From Pirellulaceae bacterium (lineage in GTDB: Bacteria; Planctomycetota; Planctomycetia; Pirellulales; Pirellulaceae), in NCBI GenBank assembly GCA_026004775.1, contig BPJU01000001.1:186001-250000 (forward strand): DNA of 64,000 nucleotides. Direction: 5' to 3'. The position numbers and the translations under genes are program-made. Below are positions 1 through 8,867 of this stretch, piece by piece. The number at the start of each line of letters is the position of its first letter. Within the stretch, counting starts at the first letter, position 1. The notes under the pieces are model-generated. The model searched no databases. It was not told the origin of the DNA and worked only from the letters and a program-made list of their open reading frames with translations.

Positions 1-1638
1 CTGGCTATACCTTGCGGCGGTATTGCGGCGGCTTTAGCCGCGGGCAATACGGTGATTCTCAAGCCGGCCTCGGATGCGGTGCTGCCGGCCTATATTCTGT
101 GCACCTGCTTCTGGAAAGGCGGGGTGCCACAAACGGCTTTACAGTTTCTGCCGTGCTCCGGTAGCGGATCGGCCCGACGGCTGGTGCGCAATCCCTCGGT
201 CAACAGCGTCATCCTCACCGGAGGTACGGCCACCGCCCAGGCGATTCTCGCCGATCGTCCCGATTGTCCGTTGCACGCAGAAACAGGGGGAAAGAACGCC
301 ACCATCGTCACGGCGATGTCAGATCGAGACCAGGCAATCAAGCATATCTTGGTCTCCGCCTTCAGTCACAGCGGCCAGAAGTGCTCGGCCACGTCGCTGC
401 TGCTCTTGGAAGACGAAGTTTACGAAGACCGCACTTTCCGCGATGCGTTGTGTGATGCCGCTGCCAGCCTCCATGTAGGATCGGTCTGGGACCTCCGCAC
501 GCGAGTCGGACCCTTGATCCGGCCGCCGCGAGGGGACTTGGAGAAAGGACTGAAAGAGCTCGAGCCGGGTGAATCGTGGGCGTTGATGCCGGAACATCGC
601 GACGGCAATCCCCAACTCTATTCGCCCGGCATCAAATGGGGAGTCCAGCCCGGAAGTTTTACGCACATGACGGAACTCTTCGGACCTGTGCTGGGTGTCA
701 TGAAATATCGGACGCTAGCCGAAGCGATTTCCCTGGTTAATGCCACCGGCTACGGATTGACCTCCGGACTGGAGTCGCTGGATGACCGGGAGCACGCCGA
801 ATGGTTGCGTGGCATACGTGCCGGCAACCTGTATATCAACCGTCCGACTACCGGTGCGATCGTGCTGCGCCAGCCGTTTGGCGGAATGGGCAAGTCGGCT
901 TTTGGACCGGGCATAAAAGTGGGAGGACCGAACTACGTGGTTCAATTCATGCATATCACCGAGACGGAACCGCCGCGTGCCTCGTCAGCCGCTCTGCAAC
1001 TGGAAGATGCGTTGCTGGAAGAATTCCTCTGGCAGCTACGTTCCCGCGCTTCCCGAATCGGCCTTTCCGCCACCGACATATCAAGGCTAGTGGCGGCCAT
1101 TTATGATTATGAAACGGCCGCCAAGACCGAATTCCGGCAGAAGCACGATCACTTTCGCCTGGTGGGCCAGGATAATTTCCGCCTCTATTTGCCGGTGCGC
1201 GAATTGCGAATCCGGTGGGATCCGCAAGACTCCTGGCCGGACGTTTTTCTGCGGATTGCCGCCGCGCGAGCCGCCGGTTGCCGTCCCACCATCAGTTATC
1301 CTCCAGACATCCCCCACGAAAAACTCGAACTGCTCGAGCAAATGACCGACAGTTGGGCCGCCTCCATCGAATTTGTAGAGGAAACCGATCCGCAACTGGC
1401 CCAGGCCATGAGAGAAAAGCATACCCAACGTGTCCGCTACGCGCATCCGGAAAAAGTGCCTCACGTCATCCGGATTGCCTCGGCAGCCACCGGTATCTAC
1501 ATCGCCGATGCGCCGGTGCTGACCGTAGGGCGCATCGAGCTTCTCTGGTACGTTTACGAACAGAGCCAAAGCATCAACTATCACCGCTATGGAAATCTGG
1601 GGGAACGGGCCAGCGAAACGAGAGCTCAGCCCCACTAG
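1..1638 (+). CDS. putA: Proline dehydrogenase/P5C dehydrogenase PutA, C-terminal part (5' end outside window)
   Basis: The frame is open from base 1 (LAIPCGGIAAALAAG...), so the gene starts upstream; 545 residues are visible. The first ~300 are the second half of an NAD-dependent aldehyde dehydrogenase: the general-base Glu is in ETGGKN, the nucleophilic Cys in SGQKCSA, and a GGMGKSAFGPGIKVGGPNY segment lies near the end of the fold. In PutA this domain oxidises glutamate semialdehyde/P5C to glutamate after proline dehydrogenase. A further ~220 residues follow the ALDH fold, as in long PutA proteins with a C-terminal extension. The FAD-dependent proline dehydrogenase half is not visible, so a monofunctional RocA-like enzyme with an extension is possible, but the length and tail favour PutA. 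No terminator was seen after the stop. Confidence 0.85.
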   Translation: MAIPCGGIAAALAAGNTVILKPASDAVLPAYILCTCFWKGGVPQTALQFLPCSGSGSARRLVRNPSVNSVILTGGTATAQAILADRPDCPLHAETGGKNATIVTAMSDRDQAIKHILVSAFSHSGQKCSATSLLLLEDEVYEDRTFRDALCDAAASLHVGSVWDLRTRVGPLIRPPRGDLEKGLKELEPGESWALMPEHRDGNPQLYSPGIKWGVQPGSFTHMTELFGPVLGVMKYRTLAEAISLVNATGYGLTSGLESLDDREHAEWLRGIRAGNLYINRPTTGAIVLRQPFGGMGKSAFGPGIKVGGPNYVVQFMHITETEPPRASSAALQLEDALLEEFLWQLRSRASRIGLSATDISRLVAAIYDYETAAKTEFRQKHDHFRLVGQDNFRLYLPVRELRIRWDPQDSWPDVFLRIAAARAAGCRPTISYPPDIPHEKLELLEQMTDSWAASIEFVEETDPQLAQAMREKHTQRVRYAHPEKVPHVIRIASAATGIYIADAPVLTVGRIELLWYVYEQSQSINYHRYGNLGERASETRAQPH

Positions 1639-1799
1639 CCGCAGATATCGCCATTCGTCATATACCACTTCCAACAAGTCGCAACGCGAGGGAAGGTATT
1701 CGAATAACAATGGCCCGTTTTCCCACCGCAGAGGATAGAGATTCTCAGACCTCCGGCTGCTTCAGGACGTCACGCAGGTCGGGTCGCACTTCCACCCGG

Positions 1800-2849
1800 T
1801 CAACTGACTTTTCGCAACTTGGTGACACGACCCGTCTGCACCCACTCGGTGACAAAGATATTGCCATCCCGATCGAAGCAGGCGTCGTGTGGATGCACGA
1901 ACTTGCCCGGTTGCCATAGCTCGGGGCGACCGCGCATGCGGAACCCTTCCAAAGCACGGGTACGCCACTCGGGATCGTCGCCCAGATGCACGATTACCTG
2001 GTTATTCTTGTCCAGCAGCGTAATGCGGCAGTGCAAGTCGGGCACCAACATGATATCACCTTGGATGTCAATATCGGCGGGAAAGAGAAAGCCGTCCAGG
2101 GTGGAAAGATGTTTGCCGTCCAGGTCGAAGAATTGCAGCCGTTTGTTGGCACGATCGCACACTACCACTTTCGGGACACCGTCCCGCTGGTCGAGCCACT
2201 GGCCATGCGGCGTCTGGAATCTTCCGTTCTCCGTGCCGGTCCCTCCAAATGACAACACGTACTGGTCGTTCTTGTCGTACTTGTGGATATAGCCGCTGCC
2301 ATAACCGTCACCCAGAAAGTAGCCGCCGTCCGGGCTGAAGTTCATGTTGGTGGCACGGAAACGGGCCCCTGCCGGATAGAGCCCGCTATCGCGAGCGATC
2401 GAGTTACGGTCCTTCTGCCAGACCAGTTCGCCGGTGAGCGTCATTTTGGCGAAACCATAAGTGTCATTATCCGGAGAAAGATACAAAAACTCTTCGTTGC
2501 CTTCGCGGCGGATGTCAATCCCGTGACCGACCCCCATATCTTTTTCCATGAATTGGTGCCCCATGGCGCGTATGAATTTGCCGTCCGGGTCGAAAACGAA
2601 AATCGAGCCGGGCGTGCCATGATGGGTGATATAAATCAACCCGTTGCTGTCGATGGCTACGCCATGGGAAGCGCCGCCGTAGGTGTGGCCTGCCGGCAGC
2701 TCGCCCCAATTATGGTGGCACTCGTACGTGAACTCGCCGGCGCCGATTACTGGGAATTTCGGATCCGTCTTGCGGGCAAGCAAAAGTTGCGGGACGGCCG
2801 CCGCCGCGGTGCCCGCCGCGGTTCCCAGCACAAACCGCCGCCGATTCAT
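1800..2849 (-). CDS. Tat-exported NHL-type beta-propeller protein
   Basis: 349 residues from the ATG at 2849, preceded by GAGGAAAG directly upstream; a longer reading to 2909 would add 20 residues ahead of the leader. The N-terminus MNRRRFVLGTAAGTAAAA is a twin-arginine leader, so the protein is probably folded in the cytoplasm and exported to the periplasm. The rest consists of repeated blades with motifs such as HGVAIDSNGLIYITHHG, HGIDIRREGNEEFLYL, DGYGSGYIHKYDKNDQYV and HPHDACFDRDGNIFVTEW, typical of NHL/6-bladed propellers related to peptidylglycine lyase-like proteins. No catalytic residues can be assigned. It stands alone between putA and the MurJ-like gene, with 160-base gaps on both sides. 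The function is unknown; planctomycetes carry many paralogues. Confidence 0.8.
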   Translation of the reverse strand: MNRRRFVLGTAAGTAAAAVPQLLLARKTDPKFPVIGAGEFTYECHHNWGELPAGHTYGGASHGVAIDSNGLIYITHHGTPGSIFVFDPDGKFIRAMGHQFMEKDMGVGHGIDIRREGNEEFLYLSPDNDTYGFAKMTLTGELVWQKDRNSIARDSGLYPAGARFRATNMNFSPDGGYFLGDGYGSGYIHKYDKNDQYVLSFGGTGTENGRFQTPHGQWLDQRDGVPKVVVCDRANKRLQFFDLDGKHLSTLDGFLFPADIDIQGDIMLVPDLHCRITLLDKNNQVIVHLGDDPEWRTRALEGFRMRGRPELWQPGKFVHPHDACFDRDGNIFVTEWVQTGRVTKLRKVS

Positions 2850-3011
2850 CTTTCCTCGTGTATCCTTCGCTGTTCTCCCATGCCGGTTGTACTGAGCGCC
2901 AGCTCCCATTAGTCAGTCTCCTGAGTACCTGCGGATCGGCTCCTCCAAACGTTCACCGGTTGCCTTGTGGAACGGCCCAATCAGCTTACCGCGCTTCGCG
3001 CCGCAAAGCCA

Positions 3012-4595
3012 CTATTGGACTACAAGCTTGCGGATCCATTCCAATTGCGGTCGAAGACAGGCAATCCGCCACGCTGCCACCCAGAACGCAGCCAGCACCG
3101 TACTCCATGAAACAATGGCCATGCCGATCGAAGTCCACGGCGACGGCGGCAAAAGTTCCATGATCCCGTAGCTCGTGAAGACCACGGGCAGCGTGATGAC
3201 AAGCGACAGACCGCTTGCCCACAGGATGCTTGGCAGAATTACAGTCCATCGGAACGGCAGATCCAGGCGCACTGCGGTCGCATTGGCCAGCAGCGTGGCC
3301 AGGGCCACCAGCGATGTGGCCAGCGCCAAGCCGACGGCCCCCAGAGGCCGAATCAGCAACAGATTCAGTATCACGTTCAATAACAGATTGGCAAAGATCG
3401 ACAGCAGAACCAGCAGCCGAGTGCGCCTCAGTACGACTAGTGTCTGGTACAAGCAGTTGCTGGCAAGTTGCGCAAAAAGACCGATGACGTATGCTGCAAA
3501 ACACCCCGCCAGCAACTGGACCGCTTTCTGGTCGAGTTGGCCGAAGTGGACATTCCGTGAGAATAAGAAAGCTGCGGCAATTGTGGCACATGAAAATGGC
3601 AGTAACACGACGGCTCCTGCCTTAATCAGGTGGTGAAGATCGTCGGCCGCTTCCTGCCGGCGTTGCATTGCCAATTGTTCTGCCATGTGAGGCAGCATGG
3701 TGCTAAGCAGCCCGGCTACGAGTGTCGTGGAGGCAACGTCGTGCAACAGGGAGGCCCAATGCAACACGGCCACTGCTCCCTCATCAAGCCCAGCCGCCAT
3801 CATGCGGTCGACATAACTGTTGACCTGCGTGGCGATGTTGGCCAGCAGTACGGGGAAGGCGAGCGCCCACAGCGACGAGGTACCGCCGCGCAGCACCAGC
3901 CAGGGTTCCTTGGCACTGTAGAACCCGGTTCGCCTCACAACAAAAAGTAGCCATACCGCCTGGATTGCTGTCCCGTACAAAAGTCCTTCGGCCAGGGCCC
4001 GCCAGGCGAAAGGTGCCGGCAGAAGGAGAATCCCGGCAAGCACGCAGGCGGTGGGCAGAAGGCTGGTAAGCTGCGGCAAGACAAAGCACCGCCGGGCGTG
4101 CAGCAAGGCTGTCCAGGCACTGGTGACGGCCACAGCTACGACCAGCAGGGAGACCGGCAACAGCATGCGCCTGGCGTAATAGGCCACCTGGGGACTGCTC
4201 CATGGAAAAAGCCGATCCCAAGCTAACCACAAGATGGTTCCGCCACACGCCGCCGCCAGCAAGCCGGCAAGACCGAGCTGGAGGACGAACGCATGGGCAA
4301 ATCGCTGTCCCGCCGCCGGGCCGCGCTTCTCCTGGAAAGGAAACTCAGTCAGGAACGCGCTGCGGGCCGACTGGAACACCAGCGAGGTGACGAGTCCCGG
4401 CAACAGCATCACCAGCGCGAATGCATCGGTAACGGCACTTGCCCCCAGGACGTAGGCCACTGCCAGTTCTTTGACAACCGACGCGCTGCGACACACCAGA
4501 TTCACGGCGCCCAGCCGCAGGCCGGTACGCGTTGCCGTTTCCAGTGCTCCGGAGGCGCCGGGGCGGGATGCGTCGCTCGAAAGCTCGGCGTTCAT
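3012..4595 (-). CDS. murJ: MurJ/MviN-like lipid II flippase family protein
   Basis: 527 residues with about 13-14 hydrophobic segments. The N-terminus carries the MOP/MviN pattern (SVVKELAVAYVLGASAVTDAFALVMLLPG) and an internal repeat of it. The family flips lipid-linked cell-wall precursors across the inner membrane; planctomycete paralogues may instead export polysaccharide units. The ATG at 4595 follows GGAG closely (CCGGAGAT); a GTG at 4607 with AGGCG upstream is an alternative and changes only four residues. It runs in the same direction as the prenyltransferase-repeat gene upstream, with a gap of about 100 bases, so co-transcription is possible. A role outside peptidoglycan synthesis, for example exopolysaccharide export, cannot be excluded because no polysaccharide cluster is visible. 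Confidence 0.75.
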   Translation of the reverse strand: MNAELSSDASRPGASGALETATRTGLRLGAVNLVCRSASVVKELAVAYVLGASAVTDAFALVMLLPGLVTSLVFQSARSAFLTEFPFQEKRGPAAGQRFAHAFVLQLGLAGLLAAACGGTILWLAWDRLFPWSSPQVAYYARRMLLPVSLLVVAVAVTSAWTALLHARRCFVLPQLTSLLPTACVLAGILLLPAPFAWRALAEGLLYGTAIQAVWLLFVVRRTGFYSAKEPWLVLRGGTSSLWALAFPVLLANIATQVNSYVDRMMAAGLDEGAVAVLHWASLLHDVASTTLVAGLLSTMLPHMAEQLAMQRRQEAADDLHHLIKAGAVVLLPFSCATIAAAFLFSRNVHFGQLDQKAVQLLAGCFAAYVIGLFAQLASNCLYQTLVVLRRTRLLVLLSIFANLLLNVILNLLLIRPLGAVGLALATSLVALATLLANATAVRLDLPFRWTVILPSILWASGLSLVITLPVVFTSYGIMELLPPSPWTSIGMAIVSWSTVLAAFWVAAWRIACLRPQLEWIRKLVVQ

Positions 4596-4697
4596 ATCTC
4601 CGGGCACTTCGCCTGTTGGGTATCCTGTTACGAAGTTGACCAGATCACTCTATTTCAGCAGAAGATGCGATGCCTTTCACGCGCACCGGCTGTAGCG

Positions 4698-6449
4698 TCA
4701 AGGCGCGGCATTTTCGTCGGCCGGCAAAATGATCTCGTCAGGGATTTCCAGATCGGGTCGAATCGACTTGATGTAATCGCGCCACGCCAGTTGCTCCTGA
4801 CGCTGCTGAAGCCGTGTGGGACGGTCCGGCATCCCGAACCCGGCAATACGCCCTGTCAGCAACCGCAATCCATCCCGCGCTTCACGCGCCACGCGCCAAT
4901 CCGGATCGCTCAAGGCGTAGATCAACACCGGAGCCTGTTCCAGGTCCCGCGTGTTGGCCAGGCTTCTGACGGCCGCCAGGCGGGCCAGGTAGTTACCGTT
5001 GGAGACGACTTTTTTCAGAGCCTCCAGCCGACTGCGATCCACCGGTCGATCGGCGCGAAGCTGGATATGGTCGATCTGCGCCACCAGGTTCCGCACATCT
5101 ACCGCCTCGCCGCTCTTAACCAGGTCCATCAGCGTATCGAAGTCAGTGGCGTCTTGAGTGCCGACAACCTTGCCGTCTTCCAGGCGGATTTTACTCAAGT
5201 CTTCCGGCAAGTATCTGCCGCCGACCAGCGCCCCCTCCGACAAGATGATTTTCTTCGTTGACCGCATGAGGAACAAACAGGCGAACCCGGTGGCGATGCC
5301 CGGCCCCGTATTGTCACTCCAACTACCATCTCCAGCCTGATGCCGTGACAAAAATTCTACGCCGGCCGTATACCACCGAGGTTCCGGGTCTTCCCGATTC
5401 TCAAATTTTTCACGCAAGCTGAAGTACCGCTCTACGGAATAAAGATAGTAGTATTGATAGGAATACATCCCCCCTTCTACATCAATGCGAAAATTTCTGT
5501 CATAAAAACTATTGCCGTCACGGATTGCCCGCCGCCACAGATTGACATCCACGGAACTCCTATTCGGACCTCGTTCATCGATCTCCGAAGCTTTCCGGAA
5601 GACCGGTGCCTGGTTGCCAGAATCGGCCAGAGTCAAACCAAGGATGTCACCGGCAATATACAGAGCGCCCAAAGCAGCCGGCATCATGCGGTAAGCGGCA
5701 TCCGGCTGGGCGACGCGATTCGGTTGGGTGACGCGATTGTAATGACCGGGGTCCGTCCCCTGATACGGAAACATCCCGTTGCTGTCTTGGATACGGATCA
5801 ACCAATTGGCATAGGCGGCCACGGAGCCGAAAGGCACCTGGACGCCTCGCATTCGAGCAAGCCACATGCTCAACGCTCCGTATTGAGTCTGGGACGTGTC
5901 TCCAGTCGGATAGTCAGGGAAATAGCTCCAGGCTCCGTCCGGACGCTGGCGACGAGCCATAAGATCGACCAGAATTTCAATTTCTCGCTTGTAAGTAACC
6001 GGATCCAATTCGCAAAGAAAGATAATAGCGATACCAAGACTGTAGTTAAAGTCGCGCTCGAAGTTCTGATTCGGATTGGCTGCCACCGCTCGGCACATGG
6101 CCACGGCGTTCTGCACTACCGGGTGCTGCGGGTTCTTGCGGAACTTATAAATCGCCATCGCCGTCAAGCAGCGGCCGCCCAAACGGGCAACATTCGGATC
6201 GTTCTGGCCGTTTCCTTCCAGAAAAGCCACCGCTTTTTCCAACATCGCGGTTACTTTCGGATCGTCCGGGCGAATCGCCAGTAATGGATGAGTAACCAGG
6301 AATACAGCAAGCAACGGCAAGGTGCAGCGCAATACCATCGAGGTATAACTCTTATATTGTTGGCACATCCGGAAAGTTCCCGTTCTGAGAATGTGCCAAT
6401 GTCCTGACAATGGGTTCCCGGTTTGAAAGCTAATTCTTGTAAAGGCCAT
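4698..6449 (-). CDS. Secreted prenyltransferase/squalene-oxidase repeat protein with HEAT-like tail
   Basis: About 583 residues. The hydrophobic segment MVLRCTLPLLAVFLVTHPLLA is a Sec signal or anchor. The start at 6449 is chosen for a GGAG six bases upstream; starts at 6368 and 6338 have no SD but give a tidier signal peptide. The mature part has alpha/alpha-toroid repeats like prenyltransferase/squalene oxidase proteins (GGRCLTAMAIYKF, YSLGIAIIFLCELDP, DGAWSYFPDYPTGDTSQTQYGAL, GDGSWSDN..GPGIATGFACLFL). The last ~100 residues (LARLAAVRSLANTRDLEQAPVLIYAL) look like HEAT repeats. No DxDD cyclase signature is visible, so a structural or binding role is likelier than terpene cyclisation. Such proteins are common in planctomycetes, with unknown substrates. 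Confidence 0.75.
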   Translation of the reverse strand: MAFTRISFQTGNPLSGHWHILRTGTFRMCQQYKSYTSMVLRCTLPLLAVFLVTHPLLAIRPDDPKVTAMLEKAVAFLEGNGQNDPNVARLGGRCLTAMAIYKFRKNPQHPVVQNAVAMCRAVAANPNQNFERDFNYSLGIAIIFLCELDPVTYKREIEILVDLMARRQRPDGAWSYFPDYPTGDTSQTQYGALSMWLARMRGVQVPFGSVAAYANWLIRIQDSNGMFPYQGTDPGHYNRVTQPNRVAQPDAAYRMMPAALGALYIAGDILGLTLADSGNQAPVFRKASEIDERGPNRSSVDVNLWRRAIRDGNSFYDRNFRIDVEGGMYSYQYYYLYSVERYFSLREKFENREDPEPRWYTAGVEFLSRHQAGDGSWSDNTGPGIATGFACLFLMRSTKKIILSEGALVGGRYLPEDLSKIRLEDGKVVGTQDATDFDTLMDLVKSGEAVDVRNLVAQIDHIQLRADRPVDRSRLEALKKVVSNGNYLARLAAVRSLANTRDLEQAPVLIYALSDPDWRVAREARDGLRLLTGRIAGFGMPDRPTRLQQRQEQLAWRDYIKSIRPDLEIPDEIILPADENAAP

Positions 6450-6873
6450 CGTCGTCTCCGGAAGGCCCCCATAAGTTGCAAAGCAGCAAGCGCCATACGG
6501 TGACACCCTGGGCTCATGCTGCTCTGCGGTGCATGCTATCGGCCTACCTCAGCCGTGTCAACCAAGCCGACCAGCCAAGAGGGTCGATTGCCAGAAGGAC
6601 GCAAATCTCCGTTCCCTTACTGGATCGCACGGCCAAGCCCAAGCTGCAAACTTGCTCCCCCTTTTTCCCCATTATACGCTAACGGCCGCGGCCGTTTACC
6701 CGCGGCGAGCAGGGGGCTTTTGCCCTGAAATTGGGAGGTGCCGGGAGCGGCTACCAGTTGGCCCGCTACAAGTAAAATAGGGTAGCTCGGCAGGAACGCA
6801 CGGGCGTCCGTCGGCTGCCGGCAAGGCAACGGTTCTGGTGGGCGGGCGCAGGTCGGTCAAAGGTGCGAACACC
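6450..6873. other. Intergenic region between divergent genes
   Basis: About 420 bases separating the prenyltransferase-repeat gene (minus) from the membrane glycosyltransferase (plus). It must hold both promoters, but no sigma-70-like hexamer pair stood out. Short ORFs here overlap one another in several frames and look like chance. No repeat or RNA structure was recognised. Confidence 0.5.
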
Positions 6874-8779
6874 ATGGCACGACGTCGGGCGAACTCGAGG
6901 GGCCAACGATGGCCGGCAATCGGGGAAGTGGCGGTCGCCACTCTCCTGGTGGCAGGCCGCGCGGTAAGCGTGCCGTTCCGCGCCACAGATATTCCGGCAA
7001 CGGATTGGGTTCTACTGGTTTGTCTTTGGGGAGCGTGGCTCTACGCTATACGACTTCTGCGGTGCTGGTTCGTCTGGGGAAGGTTGCCGGACAGAGTGCG
7101 TGGCTGGCCCGAGGGGTTGGCCGTTTGGGTGTGGCTCGTGTTGCTCGTCGTGTCGATGTTCCTCTGGCCGACGAAAACCACCTCGATCCACAAGCCGTTG
7201 ACGGCTTGGTTTGTCGGCTCGTCACTGTTGGGAGCGGTTACCGGGTGGCTGATGGCATGGTGTTCCTTGCCGTTGGCCCGGCGGATTCTCCGGTCGGGGG
7301 CTTTCCTGTGGTGCCTGATCGTTGGGGTGAGCGCCGCCGTATATGCGTGGCAGGTGCGCCGGTACGTGACGGGGGCGGACTTCTACTACTACCTGGTGTG
7401 CGCTCGAGACATGATTTGGTACCCGAACGATTTCTGGAGCGGTTGTTACGCGTATTTCCCCGGTGTCTACGTTTTTTGGCGGGGGATGTGGATGGTCACC
7501 CAGGGGGAGCTTCGAGTGGTTGCGGTCGATTCACGTGGCGGTGGTGGGTGCTACGGCGCTGGCGACCGGATGGGCGGTGTGGCGCGGGTGCGGCAGCGTG
7601 TTACTCGGTTGCGTATCGACCTTGCTCTATTGGACAATTGCCTCCCGCTACGAAGCGCTACTGGGCGTGGTCGAGCCATTGGCAACGCTGCCGGTTGTGG
7701 TGGCTTTGGGTTTTTGGCAAGGCCGGAACACCGAACGGACGGAGTCGTATCTGAGATTGGTACTGTTGGGGGCGGCGTGGGGAATTGCTGTCTGGATCCG
7801 CCAACATGCCGGCTTGTTGGCTTTGGGTTGGATTCCGCTGGTGGTAGAGTGGTTGCGGCGCCCTGGTTGGAACTACCGTGTTTTGGGTGTGCTTCTTCTG
7901 GTACCTGTAACGGCGACCTGTATGCTGCTGGTGGGAATCTTGTATGAAGGCCACGGCCTTCTGCCGTTGCGGTTGGGACTGGCAGCCAGCGCCGCCTATG
8001 CCACGCGAGGCGGTTTCTGGCTAAACTTGTACCACCAGTTCCGCAATGACGAAGCGTCCAGCTTCCTGGCACTGGTCTCGGTAGCGAGCAGTCTCGTTTT
8101 GGCCGGAATAGCCCTTGCAAAACAACAAAGCTTGACTTGCCCCCAGCGGCTCTCGATAGTGGCGGCAACCGGTGCGCTTGCCGGACTTTATCTTTTTCGC
8201 ATGCGCGAATACTATCACTATTCGATGTTGATAGTTCCTGCCATTCTCCTATCACAATGTGCCGTGGCTGAAGCTGTGCGGCGTTATCTAGTTCGTGCTC
8301 AAGGGGTGTGGAGCCTTTGGGCGATCATGGTATTTTATCTATTAGTATTTCATTACACGGGTGGTAGTGAGACGACGTTTTACTATGCTCGGTGGCGGCC
8401 GCCCGATGGGAGTCCGTGGCGGGCTTGGCATGAAGAACCGGCCGTTTCTGCCGATCTGGAAAAGGTGCGTTCGTTGCTCGAGGACGCTGACGGAAAACTG
8501 TATGTCATCCCGCCTCACCGTATCGAGCCGTATCTGTTGTGGCAGGTGCGGGGGTCGCCGAAAATCGGATACGGCTTCGATGCACCCGAGCCCGAGGCAT
8601 TTCCATGGGAGGAGGTTCGTTATGTGCTTGTGATCGACTCGCGTTTTGATGCGCCCAGCCATCGGGCCCCGCGCCACGCTGCTTTGCTGGAGGAACTGAT
8701 CGCGGCACTGCCCCAGCGGGGATTTCGGGCGGTTTGCGTTTTACCCACGATGACACTGTATGAGCGGCAAGGACCTTGA
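6874..8779 (+). pseudogene. Polytopic GT-C-like membrane glycosyltransferase, interrupted by a +1 frameshift
   Basis: Two overlapping ORFs make one protein. The first half reads from the ATG at 6874 (AAGGTG upstream) to about 7507 and has several membrane helices plus the lumenal pattern GADFYYYLVCARDMIW...YAYFPGVYVFWRGMW typical of GT39/GT87-like GT-C enzymes. From about 7508 the sense continues one base over (SFEWLRSIHVAVVGATALATGW...) through more helices to a soluble C-terminal domain ending at 8779. Removing one G from the five-G run at 7503-7507 restores a single frame of about 635 residues. GT-C enzymes move sugars from polyprenyl-phosphate donors to lipids or proteins outside the membrane. 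The break may be a sequencing error, a recent mutation or programmed slippage; the downstream half shows no other damage. Confidence 0.7.
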
Positions 8780-8867
8780 AGCGAAAGCCGGCCGTAGCGG
8801 GCGGCGGCCGGCTTCTGAGTGTGCATCGGGCGTAGCAGAGGCTTGTCGCTCTGCCACCGCAAGCCTG

